DNA of 60,000 nucleotides from Acanthaster planci (Eukaryota > Echinodermata > Asteroidea > Valvatida > Acanthasteridae): contig NW_019091376.1 in the NCBI RefSeq assembly GCF_001949145.1, positions 1,670,314-1,730,313 on the forward strand, in the 5' to 3' direction. A program made the position numbers and the translations under genes. How positions within the stretch are numbered: position 1 is the stretch's first letter; every line of letters starts with the position of its first letter. Below are positions 22,205 through 33,390 of the stretch, in pieces. The notes below the pieces were generated by a model. It worked only from the letters and a program-made list of their open reading frames with translations, did not search any database and was not told where the DNA came from.

Positions 22205-24930
22205 ATTGATACCACTTGTTGAAGCTCCAGCTGTCCCGAGACGCTATGGCTTGCCCGTCCACACTCTCCCGCAGCAATCTTGCTTTTGAGCGCTGGTTTA
22301 GTTGTGCTGGATACGCGTAAACAGAGGTAGTTGCTACCACCCACCAATCAATCATTACTCACTTCAGGGGTTGTATAAAATTTAATGACAATTTAAAATC
22401 AGTTGTTCGTAGAACCTGAATTTTGGGCATGTACGCAAAACAAGTGCTAAATGTTCAATTTAGATTAGTCTTGTTATGTGCCGAATTTGCAGCGTTACCA
22501 CAGCGAGTCGTTATGAGTTTTTAAGCCGAAATTCCCACGATTCAAAAATTTGAATCCGATTCGTGGGTGAAATAAAGTTACCCAGGGAGTAATTTCGAAT
22601 CTGCAATCCGTGCGATCGATGTTTGAGTCATAAACATGAACTGACTCACTGGAAAGTGCGACGTGAACTCGTAGTGATGGAACCTTCACCTGTGCCTTGC
22701 CGAGATCAACTGGCAGCATCCGAGAAAGGAGGCGGGGACTTGAGACGATCCCTGGGCAACATCACCGACAGGGCCGGCGGACATCTGCCATTCGCAGAAC
22801 CCAATTCCACCCTGGAAGCGGGATTTTCAAATGGACCAGTCCGTTTTGTCACTGCGGGCATTGGTGCTTAAGATCGCCAAGGAGTCAGAGGCGCTCTTAG
22901 CGCCGGCACAATGCCGGCGCGCCCCGACCGCTGCTCTCATCGGTAACCGTCTACTTGGCACCGATTCTTGCCACGAAAATCAAATGTTTTTGTTTACGAT
23001 TTACAGTAGATTTATCAAACTAAATCGGGACTATGTCATGGACCAAAATCCGCGCTATTCGCCGAAGAAATTGGTGTCTTACAGCAGAAACGTCCAAGGG
23101 CACTTGGCGTCAACACTTTGGGCCTGCACCTACTGCTGCGTCCAAAAGCGGCGCCATCGACACTAACGTGTTGCTAAGGAATCCCAGCTGCAGTCACGTG
23201 GCAATCACAATGTAAGTGTAGTTTCACTTTTAATTATGCGGAATATACTCCTAGTATCCATTCTAAAAGCATCTCTGGTTTGTTGACAGAGTCCAAAAGG
23301 GGCCATGTCGACAAATTGTCGCATATGCTTATGCATGCATTTATATTGTTGAAAAAAGAAGTGTACTTAAAATACCCTTTCATAAAGTCTCGGTTTTTGC
23401 GAAAAAATAGCTAATTTCGCTTGAGAGAATGATTTAAGATAAGCTCTGCCTCTAAATGAGTGGCAATGCACCAGCGTCAGGTTGGCTGTGCATTCCGAAT
23501 GTGTTTTAGGAATAGCGCTATTACTTATTCGGCCGCCATGACAGAGACCTCAAGTGATCGATCGGCTCGTGCTACGTTCCAGCATAACTTAGTCTTAATT
23601 CAAACACGATATTGGCCAGTTTTTTAGTTATTTTTGACGAGTAACAATAATATGACTACGAGACGTCATTTCTAGGCCAAAGACGTCAACTGCCTTCAAG
23701 AAAATCCCTCCGCAAAGCACGAAAATGAATACTTCGGCTAGTTTGTATTACTAGAGTAGAGAAATATAAACAAACTAACGTAAACTTCATAGACTCGTCC
23801 AGTACGTTTGTATTTTTGACATTTAAAAACATCATAACTCACTAAAAATTGTATTTGTCTGCACAAAAAAATATTTGCTAGAGTAAAAATATTATTGTCT
23901 TTTAAATTTAGGCAATTTTGTTGGGTGTTGTTTATATTTTTTAATTACGTGAATTTCTAATTGTGTTGTGTATGTAGATTGAAAAGCACGGGTTCGAGGC
24001 CAGAGATCGGTCGCAGGTTAACCGTTTGAGCCGGTTTCCGTGCGAGGGTGGTGCGAGCCGACTGCTCGCAATTCTGCTCGATTCTGGTGCCATTTCCTTG
24101 GATTTTTACGATTCTGGAGACAGTTGGAGGGACCGAATTTGCCGGGGATATTGTCTTTGTGCCCGTTGGGATAGGAAAGTGCCACGCCCGAAGAGAAAGC
24201 GCTGAGTCGGGAAGCGGAGGGACGAGGGAGGCCGGTCGGTTGCGCGTCGCCCAAGCAGACGCAGAGCCCAACACCGACGCGACGTGCTTGCTGTGTCTTG
24301 AGGCTCATGCCGTGTATTTTCGCATGCTGCCTTGTGCCTATATTATTTTTTACACTGGAGCGAGCAATGACCCTGTTCAAGCACCAAAGCCCGCCCTCAC
24401 GAAATTCTTGAAATGACGAAGCCCGATTTTCTGCAAAGCTTTAGTCTCGCTTATGAATTTTTAATTCTTACACATTTTGGAATAAACAAATAAAAATACT
24501 CAGAAACGGCAAATTAATTTAAGTTTGCATCACAACAGATGATATGCTAGCCAACAAAGTGTCGAGAGGAGTAATGAAGTCGCAAACGTACTTGTGGCAT
24601 TACAAAAACTACAAGATTTCGGCCGAATCTGAAAGCTTTTAGCTGTTTGCCTCCTTCATTTTTTTTCATCTAGAGAATAATTTGCAAAATTCTATAGAAA
24701 TCTTCTTTTGAAAGAAAAAAAATACACGAATGATTTTTACGAATAACATGCCCGGTCTTGTACTCGAAATTATCGAATTTCATAATGAATTGAACCTTGC
24801 CGCGTGACAACACCTGCTGAATTTTGGCGGGCTTTTGCTGCAGTGGTCCGCGGCTGATTTTTGTGGCGGCGTATTCGTCGCGGAGTAAATTTGCTCCCTG
24901 TAAACCACCCTTTTCTCCTTGTACAACAAA
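22205..24930. promoter_or_regulatory. Shared upstream region of two divergent genes
   Basis: This 2.7-kb stretch separates the two start codons of the minus-strand Hox-like gene and the plus-strand MARVEL gene. It should hold both promoters and 5' untranslated sequences. CpG-rich blocks at about 22620-23200 and 24000-24420 alternate with AT-rich DNA. A nested palindrome sits at 22534-22567. A CACGTG E-box lies near 23196. No convincing TATA box is correctly placed for either gene, so CpG-type promoters are likely. No coding exon was recognised here; long frames at 24018-24416 occur on both strands and are probably a result of GC content. Confidence 0.5.
22534..22567. repeat. Nested palindrome upstream of the Hox-like gene
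   Basis: The outer arms CCCACGA and TCGTGGG enclose GATTCAAA-AA-TTTGAATC, whose outer two bases overlap the left outer arm. Both arm pairs are perfect. It is about 330 bp upstream of the ATG and could be a dimer binding site or a chance hairpin. Confidence 0.5.
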
Positions 24931-25236
24931 ATGTATCAACCAGTGACTGAGGAAATACCCCCAGACGAAAAACCTCCCGACTCTCCGGACAGTTTCCAAC
25001 TGGCAAGGGGAGACGAAAGGCCTGTCGAGGAGCAAGACGATCTCCCGGAGGCAGACCATGCGGCGGTGGTGGATGATCCAGGTGTCGAATTCAGCTCGTC
25101 CCGGTCTGGCCTGCCACCTCGTGATCATCAAGCCGGTTCCGGGGCAGCCTCTCAGCAGCAAAGGGACCGATTTTATCTGAGGTGGGAACCTCATTACTTG
25201 ACAACTTTGCCAGGAATTATGAAGATGCTACAGTTG
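24931..25236 (+). CDS. CMTM-like MARVEL-domain membrane protein, exon 1
   Basis: This exon encodes residues 1-102. The ATG at 24931 is the first in frame after an in-frame TAA at 24901-24903. Residues 1-80 are hydrophilic, Pro/Asp/Glu-rich and presumably cytosolic. Residues 81-102 start the MARVEL domain, with FYLRWEPHYLTTLPGIMK and then MLQL entering the first transmembrane helix. The aromatic-TLPG-hydrophobic pattern is typical of CKLF-like MARVEL transmembrane (CMTM) proteins. The exon ends TTG with donor GTGAGT in phase 0, compatible with exon 2 at 45128. MARVEL proteins are four-helix membrane proteins of vesicle trafficking, junctions and receptor stabilisation. The role of this one is unknown. 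The family call rests on pattern and topology, not on an alignment. Confidence 0.75.
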
Positions 25237-26667
25237 GTGAGTCATTTATTATAAAACCTTTATTTTTGTGTAAATGTTGGATTTACACCGTTTTACAGAC
25301 GTATCATCACTTTGCTACTTTTAAGTTCGACTTGAAGCAAAGATTATTTTTCATAGTGCTATAAAAAGCGGGCTTAACATTCAGTTGGATCCATTAAATT
25401 TTTCTAGAGTAGTTTAACATCTTAGTTCCTACTTTACTAGGTGTTTCTATGAGGTTGGTTTCAATTTTCAAAAATGTCTGATGTATTCCTTTCTCATTTT
25501 AGAAAAGTGCAACTTTAGGGACAAACAGACGATTTAGAATGAAAATAGCTTTAAATATGAAATGCATAATTTAACAGAAAGCTAGCCAAAACTTAATGTG
25601 AACACACCGGAAGGAAGTGACATCAGTTAGCCATTTAATTAATTAAATTGATAATAAATTTGATTTTAAAGATGAACTGTGGCCCGTAAAGTTTGATGAC
25701 TGAGTTGAACATGGAGTTGCTGACTGGGCAGATTTTCTTAACACAGTGGTTGGCTGTCTTTGGAAATTAGGATGAAAGCTGTTTGTTCATTGTCATGAGT
25801 TGCAAAGTTTTGTGGGGCATTTTTCTTACCAACTTGATAAATCTGTAACAAATTGCTGATGCGGTTTCTGTGACACAGGTGAAATTAGACACAATTATTT
25901 GCAGAATTTTTCTGATTTAGAAACATCACATTAATATTAATTTAAACTGTCTTGAAGTTCACATATACATGTATTTGGGTTTTTGGATTTTTTTTGAGAG
26001 TGGGAAATGGTTAGAAAATATTCAATGTCCAACTTTTATTTCAGCAGCCAATTTCAGAAAACTTTATAGCATAGGCTTAACTCCAGTTACACTACATTTT
26101 ATTGCTTAAGTTGTGCTATAAATTAAGACCGATTTCATTTTAGGTGGCGTAAGTTGTACTAAAAGAAGCAAAAATGAACAATTTGACTAGCTTATCCTGT
26201 TCGGTTAAGCCTCATCGTTGCTGAACTGAACTAGGCTTGTACGAGAAACGTACAACTTTGTTGTAGAAGGTAATAAAAAACTTGTTGGGTGTGAGAGAAC
26301 TGTGAGATTTTCTGTCTGGTTCCGACAAAGCAAAGACAAAAATTTTTCAAAATGACAGGCGGAGGGGATTCGACGACTTGATGACTGTTGTTATATTGGA
26401 AAGGAACAGCCGCTGTAAGAGTCATTGTCGTCCTCGTCCAAGAATTTCATATTATTAAAATGTGGTGCAGCTAGGCTACCTTTTTTGAACTCTTGCACAG
26501 CTACGGCACAAATTTGTGGCTGGCGCAAGGCTTAGGCATGGTTCAAAGTTACAGGATTCGTGAAATTGGCTGCAGAACAGGTGGATGAAATTTGAGCATA
26601 CACATGCCCCTCATGAAGGTCGTTGGCAACCAGTTCAAAGTGTATGGTGTCCATGTGTTTTCATAGG

Positions 26668-26911
26668 GGTAATTCCAGAAATTAGGGGTCCATTTTTTTT
26701 CGTGTCCCAGTTATATCTTACATAATTTTGTAAGTTCAGAACACATTTTCTAATTTCCAAGAGTGATGAATTAATGCAGATTACCTGCCAAACAAATAGT
26801 AATAGTTTGAAATCAATTCCGGTGATGTTTCCATGTCAAATAATAAAGGTCGGATGTAACAGGGACCCAAAAAGGGTCACACTTTTGGACCCCTAATTTC
26901 TGGAATTAACC
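26668..26911. mobile_element. TIR element with AATTAGGGGTCC ends
   Basis: GGTAATTCCAGAAATTAGGG and its continuation GTCCA on the left match the inverted right end, TGGACCCC and AATTTCTGGAATTAACC. The match covers about 24 bases with one or two mismatches. The interior has inverted GTGTCCC / GGGTCACAC. It is 244 bp and non-coding. Confidence 0.75.
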
Positions 26912-27521
26912 AGCTCTGTGATACTGCACATATTGCACTCAGTACAGCAAGTTATATACTGACAATATGAAAGTACATTCTTGTATAAAGTGCTGGGTTA
27001 AAGTCACATTCAACATATTTTAATGCTACTTGCTCACATATTTGTGCGCTCAAAAGTTTGAAATCTACATTGCAGTCACCTCCCTTTAAAAATTGCCCCG
27101 ACTTGTCCCCTCTCTCTGCCAATATTGCATTTTTTAGCTGAAATTTATGTGCTGGCTATGATACAGTGTCTTTGTTGACGAGCGCCGTCAGCTGCTTCAA
27201 ATGGCTATGTACTGCCTCCTGAACACCTGTGGCCAGCTTGTCACACAAGCCTTGGAGAAAGAGATCACTTGATCATAGAGCTATGCTTTGATGCAGTTTT
27301 CAGGCCCTGTAATGATCTTTTCAAGTATTTGTATATTTCAAGTCACTGTAGTCAGCAAGCAGTTGACAGTAGTTTTTGTATGAAATACAAGCAGTGGAAG
27401 GGTTGAAATGCGAAAACAGTACATGTTACAGTCAGGATTGTCACTTTAGGGCCTGCTCAACCATGCACAAAGTGCTCATGTAAACAATAAGCCTTTTGGG
27501 AGTTAACTTTGACCACACTGA

Positions 27522-27840
27522 GTTCTTTAAATTCATGTGAACGTAACAACTTGAATTCTCCATACTAAAACAACTGTTGCTATACCTTGTGAGTCAGGGC
27601 AAGCTTTGCTTGGTTATGAAAGAGACACCTTGCAACAATACACTGTTCTCAATGGATAAGAAGGGCACAAAGGAACCAGTCCATTCCAGAGATGGTGCTC
27701 ACTGTGCAAAAGCTTGCCCCAAATCATGAGGTATAGTAACAGTGTCTTTAGTCTGAGGAATTCAAATTGTTATGTTTATGTGCAATCAGATAATCAGCGT
27801 ACCAGATTTTATTCAAATTTAACTCGCAAATGGCTTATTG
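27522..27840 (+). repeat. Direct duplication, copy 1
   Basis: Shares long near-identical blocks in order with 28661-28961, for example AATTCATGTGAACGTAACAA, GGCACAAAGGAACCAGTCCA, TTCCAGAGATGGTG and TTCAAATTTAACTCGCAAAT. The copies are about 1.13 kb apart. Confidence 0.85.
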
Positions 27841-28660
27841 CAGCATTGCTGTCTTGGTTTCTAAATCCTCAGTCTGCCCCGGTGTTTTGGGGTGTACTTG
27901 AGCATGTGTGTAGGTTCCTTTAGGATCTGCTTTATTGATTCCAAGTCATCCTTTCCTACTTGCATTCAGGCTACAACAGGCATGAGATAGTTCACTGTCT
28001 ATGCTTATTTACAAACTGCTGTTGGTCTAATTCAAGGTGTTGCCGAAAGCACAGTGCTGAAATAATCCATGCAGTATCACTTCATGTCTGTTATTGCTAT
28101 CAGTCCTTAATCAAGTGCATCTGGTTGTGAGTGTGTTCACATGCACGCCTGAATGCGTTTATCTCCCACTTGCAGGCCAGCTTGCGGAAATAAAAAACCC
28201 ACACCAGATCACCAAGTGTGGTTCAGAATACAAACAAGTGGAATTTGAGTAAATGTGGATTCAGCAGCAGTTGTTTGTATTTTGTGAGCCTGTATGTGCT
28301 GTGTATATGATTACATATTTTCCCCATCTAGCGGCCTGGGACTCCCCAGAGAGGCATTAACCTCATCACAAAAGGGTGAAGGTTTCCTAGACCCCGATTT
28401 CATCTGACAGGGCTGAAAACTGTATTCCCCTGGACATTGATGCACTGCATGGGAGCTGGTTGCGGCAAGCCACATACGTACATGTACATGTAGGCCCAGC
28501 AGCTTGCTGGCAATCATTGTTGATCAGCTTTAGGGACACTTTTTAGTCCCCCTCCCACCAACCACTGCCACTTCACTGCCACCATCATCACCACCACCAG
28601 CAGCAAAAACACAGGAAAAGAAAAGCAAACAATTTTGCCAGTTACATATGAGTATGAATA

Positions 28661-28961
28661 GTTCTTAAAATTCATGTGAACGTAACAATTCGAATTTTCG
28701 ATACTGTTTTGATGCATAATTTGAGGCAAACTTTTGCTTAGTTACATACATGTACGTGTAAGAGACGCCTTGCCCCAATACTCTGTTTTCAATGGATAGG
28801 ACGGGCACAAAGGAACCAGTCCATTCCAGAGATGGTGGTTGCTACGCAAAAGCTTATCCCCAATCACTAGGCATAGGGAATTCAAATTGTTATGTTTATG
28901 TGCAATCAGAAAACACAGGGCACAAGATGTTATTCAAATTTAACTCGCAAATGGCTTATTG
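28661..28961 (+). repeat. Direct duplication, copy 2
   Basis: Second copy of 27522-27840. It differs by an insertion containing TACATGTACGTG and by a deletion of about 20 bases in the middle (after GGCATAG). Both copies end at the same place, after GGCTTATTG. It could be a local duplication or two insertions of one repeat family. Confidence 0.85.
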
Positions 28962-29217
28962 ACTTGATCGTACAGTACTGGTACCAACTGAAGAGCATGG
29001 TTTTATTACTTGCAGTGCCTGCACATGTACAGATATATGCAGACTGATTACTAACATGCATAGCCACGGGAGGTGGAAGTGGAAGAGCACATGTGGCTGC
29101 TATTCTCTACCTCACTGCAGCTTAACTGATGAATGATGAACACAGTGTATACAATGTGTTTACAATTGACCCCCAATATTTTGGTCATGAAAGCATATAA
29201 ACAGTGCCAGTGCCACT

Positions 29218-29292
29218 GGCAAGCTCGTTGGTCGAGTGGTTAAGACATCTGCACTAGCAAGCAGGAGAGCGTGGGTTCAAGTCGTACCCAAG
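29218..29292 (+). mobile_element. tRNA-derived SINE head (or tRNA pseudogene)
   Basis: Contains an A-box-like TGGTCGAGTGG (29229-29239) and a B-box-like GGTTCAAGTCG (29274-29284) at tRNA spacing, in Ser/Leu-type sequence. The acceptor stem does not pair convincingly, and G-run sequence follows. This is therefore a SINE promoter region or a decayed tRNA, not a functional tRNA gene. Confidence 0.6.
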
Positions 29293-30243
29293 TACATTTG
29301 TGGTTTTTTCAAAAGCCTTCGGGGGGGGGGGCATACACTGAGTATACAGTGTTAAAATACACATCATCGGACAGGGCAAAAATCCAAAATTAAAGTGCCG
29401 CACTGTAACACTATCACCATTCTTCACCGTTGTACATGTAACTGTGAACTTGTCAGTTTAAAAAATTCTGCAAAAGAATATAATAGAATGCTGCTGTAAA
29501 AACAATGGGGTATACCGAACCTCCTTCTGAATATTCTGTGCACTTTTACTGAACATTGAACATTTCCTTTAATGTAAGGGGAATGTGTTTAGCACTAATG
29601 ATAACTGTAATAAAAGTTTAGGTAAATCACACATGCCTGGCGAAGAAACAGTGGTCAACACATGACATGGTCTGAGTTCATGATGCAGCGTTCTACTGTA
29701 CACAGTGGTCATTCTGCCAGCTAAACCTGAGTGAATGTCTTGCAGTCAGCATTATTTTGGGCTGAAAAACCTGACTTTCCAAACCGGCAAGATACAGTTT
29801 AGGGCTGCTGACTGTTCAAATACAGTCACATGCCACAGAGAATCATGAGAGTCATTTGAAAAATATTTACACTGCAACCTTATATTTTGCAGTGAGGTGG
29901 AGAGAAACACTATGAGTGATATTTGCTCCAACACGCGATTTGCCTCCATAGACTTAGGGTACATGAATGGGATGTGTGTCACTAATACAATGGAAAATGA
30001 GAGTTACATGTATGTGCAACTATGCATGTGTACTGCTGGAGACTGGAATGCTTAGCTGGCAACCTATCAGCCATCCCTGCAAATACAATGTGGGACGCAC
30101 ATCCTCCTACACGAACTGATTAAGCTAGACGAGAGCGGCGTTATGTTCATTCAGAGGCAGAAAACTTAAAACACTGAGATGAAATACCTCAGTCATAGCC
30201 TCTCCCTGATACATTCATCTTGTAGTAGGATACAGTAGGTGTA

Positions 30244-30388
30244 CAGTAGTGTGCCTCCAAGAGTTTGCAACATGTTGACCAATCACAATGCGTGAAATCT
30301 GTCGACCCAATGCGCATTTAGAGAGGGTTGACAGATTTTGCGCATTGTGATTAATCAATGCTTGCAAAGTCTTGGAGGCCCACAATTG
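30244..30388. mobile_element. GCCTCCAAGA MITE, copy 1
   Basis: The inverted ends TGCCTCCAAGAGTTTGCAA and TTGCAAAGTCTTGGAGGC, about 27 bases with few mismatches, flank an interior CCAATCACAATG / GCATTGTGATT that also pairs. A sister copy lies at 47953-48102. Confidence 0.85.
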
Positions 30389-33198
30389 TAAAACGTCCGT
30401 GTTGCCTGCTGCATTTTATACGGTGTATACAGTTGTGTAACTAGCCTATAAATATACATTCTCATTGGCATGTTCTCTACGTGCACCAATGCATATTCCT
30501 TTCCCAAAAGTCTGTTGACATGTCCTCAAGTTGACTCCTGTTCATTCCATTCCGAAGACGTTTTACCTTTAGACTTCATATGTGTACATGTAAGTGGCCC
30601 CATCAAAAAGGATGAACAAGTGCACAAGAAATCATTCTGTACAAGTGTTGACATGATGTTGAGTGATACATGTGCCTAGGAGACCTTAAAGGTGCAAACT
30701 GCTCACCTCACATATTCATGCCCTTCTTCCAGTGAGCTCACTTCTGGATGCAGAAGTTAGAAAATTATACAAAGTTTGGGATTTTGCCCACCCGTCTCCT
30801 CTCCCCTCTTGTGTTGACTGCTCCAGGTCTTACATGTATGTCATGGTTTTGCCACATTTTTTACTCCCCAAGTTTTTTTTTTCTTTTTTTCTTGATCAGT
30901 CCAGTTTTGGCATTTTTACCTTTGGTACAGTACAGTACATAAAAGGACTGCCTCAGCAGTGCAGGTGGGGGGGGGGGTCACCCCCTTGCTCTGAGACAGA
31001 AAACCGCAAAAAGGTTAAAATGGTGAAAATAATAAAACAGGAAGTGTATCAATAGCAATTTAAACAATGTATGTCATGTACAATGTTTCACCATCATTTC
31101 TCCTTAGTCCATGAAAATGAGACATTAAACAAAATCTCTGGCCCGACCTTCCCCCCTGGAAAAATTCCATGATTCGCCCCTTCTCAGTGGTGGTGATAAA
31201 TTTATAATGTGGCAATCCTCCCTTTGTGGATGGGGCAGCAAGGAGGATGGTTTTGGATATGTGTATAACTACATGTAAGGTTTGCTTACTACATGCACAT
31301 CTGTCAGTCGATCCTTGCAGCAGCCAAAACTTGGAATTCTCTGTGGTGAAATACGTGACCGGCTCTGCATAAAACGGTAATAAGTCACGCAATGCCAGAA
31401 CACGTAATGGCCTGTTCTATTTGGAGAGGGCAAAATTTCTTCAAAAACTTGATTTTGTGTTTTTTCCTTTAATAGCCTCTATAATATTTATATTTTCAGA
31501 ATTTGTGACTATAGATATGCATACTGATGAATAAAGATAAAAAATTGATCATTAAGTAGGAAATCCTATATAGCATTGTGTTTCCAAGCACTACATTCTA
31601 TGAGCATTTTCTTAAAAAGTGTTTTTATTGAATCTGAAAGTGTGGATGTGCAAATGTCTGAATATCTCTGGAACGCAGCACACTTCAGGGGTCATTCATA
31701 TATCGAATTGTAGCTTTTGATGTACAGAATCCAGCCATATCAAAAGCTCATAACCTTAATTTTGGCGACTTATTACCCATTTTTCTAGAGTTGGTCACCT
31801 ATATTATTTGTCTTATTGCATGAATGAGTTCAACTTTATTCTCTTGAAATGTATTTCATTACTGATTTCATTAGAAACAAAATTCACTGTACCCAATTCC
31901 AGATTATTCAATCTCACATAGGCTGAGAAGTGTTTGAAGAACACTGAAACAACTAAGGCTATGTGTTTTGTCTAAAGATGAACACGGATCATGTATAGAA
32001 AAGCCCACCCTTCACTTGCATCAGAATATTAAAAATTGTGTGAATGCTCTCTTCAAACCTGCCTGTGACTTATCATTCACTTGCAAGGGGCAAATCATTC
32101 AGTACGTGTACGGTGTGCTGGGTATGCTGAACAGACATGGCACGGCATGAACTGAATATTACTATTAAGGAGGAATGCAGTGCATCTATAGAGCTCGGAG
32201 ACCTGTGTGTAAATAGATGTACCGATATTTTTACTAGTTTTTTGAGCCTATGCAGTTGCACTGAAAGGGCTGTGAGAGGAAACGATGCCATCCTTAACAC
32301 CAGGACCTCAGATGTTTCAGATGCTGAATTGATATTGTGGGTCCAGCAGAATAAAAACTAAGCCAAATTATGCGTAAATGTATGCCAACAAGAAATACAC
32401 CACTGTAAATAAATGAGTACTACATGTATTGCTTTTATGCTGGTACAGTTTCTGTCTGTGTAAAAGCCCTCTCTCTCTGAGCAGCAAGTGATAGAGGAAT
32501 CCTGACAGTGTTGCTTCATCTACATTTATGTGCAGTCCAGTAAATGGCTGAGACCTGATTGTATAGCTCTGGGGTGTTTTTTGTTATGAATCATATTCTT
32601 TTGTCATTAACATAAAAACCGCGGGTCAGTCTGTTGCAATGAGTGCACAGGTTCATTCCACAGTGTATGTGTGTACATGTACGTGTACAGTCGTAGGGAA
32701 ACAGAAAACTGAGGTAGCATTTTCTGCACGAAAAATGCATAGATTTATAAGATGACAAAGAGTGACGGCAGGGCTAGGAGAATGTACATGTAGGCTGCAT
32801 GTGCAGTAATGCAGGTATTTCAAAAGAAAAGGGAATTAAGCATGCATAATGGATATACAGTCGTGTAATTCATCTACTCCACCATTACTGTGGTCAAATA
32901 CCGGTATGTCACTGTGGTGGCATCACGCTCGTGGACGGGTGCTACATGTATACACGCATTATAGAACTCTTTGAAAATTGGGGTGCATTGATTTGACTGA
33001 ATTGCATATGTACCGGTATATGCACTTCAAGTCTGAGCATGCACAAGTATGTTTCGTGCAACCAGAATAATGCTGTCTCCTCCATTATTATGAGTCATTG
33101 CCCCAAAGATGGAATTCACATGTTAATTTTTTTGATGATCCTGCCACATCAGGAAGGAAATTTTGGGGATATTTGGAGGACTATGAGGGTTCTTTAGC

Positions 33199-33390
33199 AG
33201 TGTTGTAGTCAAGACCATCACAAGACCAATCACATGACTAGTCACAAAACCAATCACAAGTAACAGGATGAAAAATGACAAAGGAATGCTTTTGTTGGAG
33301 TCAATTTGAATGGCTGCTGTGATTTAAATTAAGGCTTTGGGTCTTGTGTTGTTCTTTTGATGGTCTTGTGATGGTCTCAACTACAACACT
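33199..33390. mobile_element. TIR element with AGTGTTGTAGT ends
   Basis: AGTGTTGTAGTCAAGACCAT on the left is inverted on the right as ATGGTCTCAACTACAACACT; agreement continues into CACAAGACCA / TGGTCTTGTG. It is 192 bp and non-coding. Similar ends are common in fish and invertebrate DNA elements (recalled). Confidence 0.85.

Noticed and set aside
23985-24005. GGTTCGAGGCC resembling a tRNA B box
   Set aside because: No A box upstream and no paired stems.
24670-25194. 174-codon minus-strand frame over the MARVEL exon 1
   Set aside because: Antisense shadow of the coding exon; no domain of its own.
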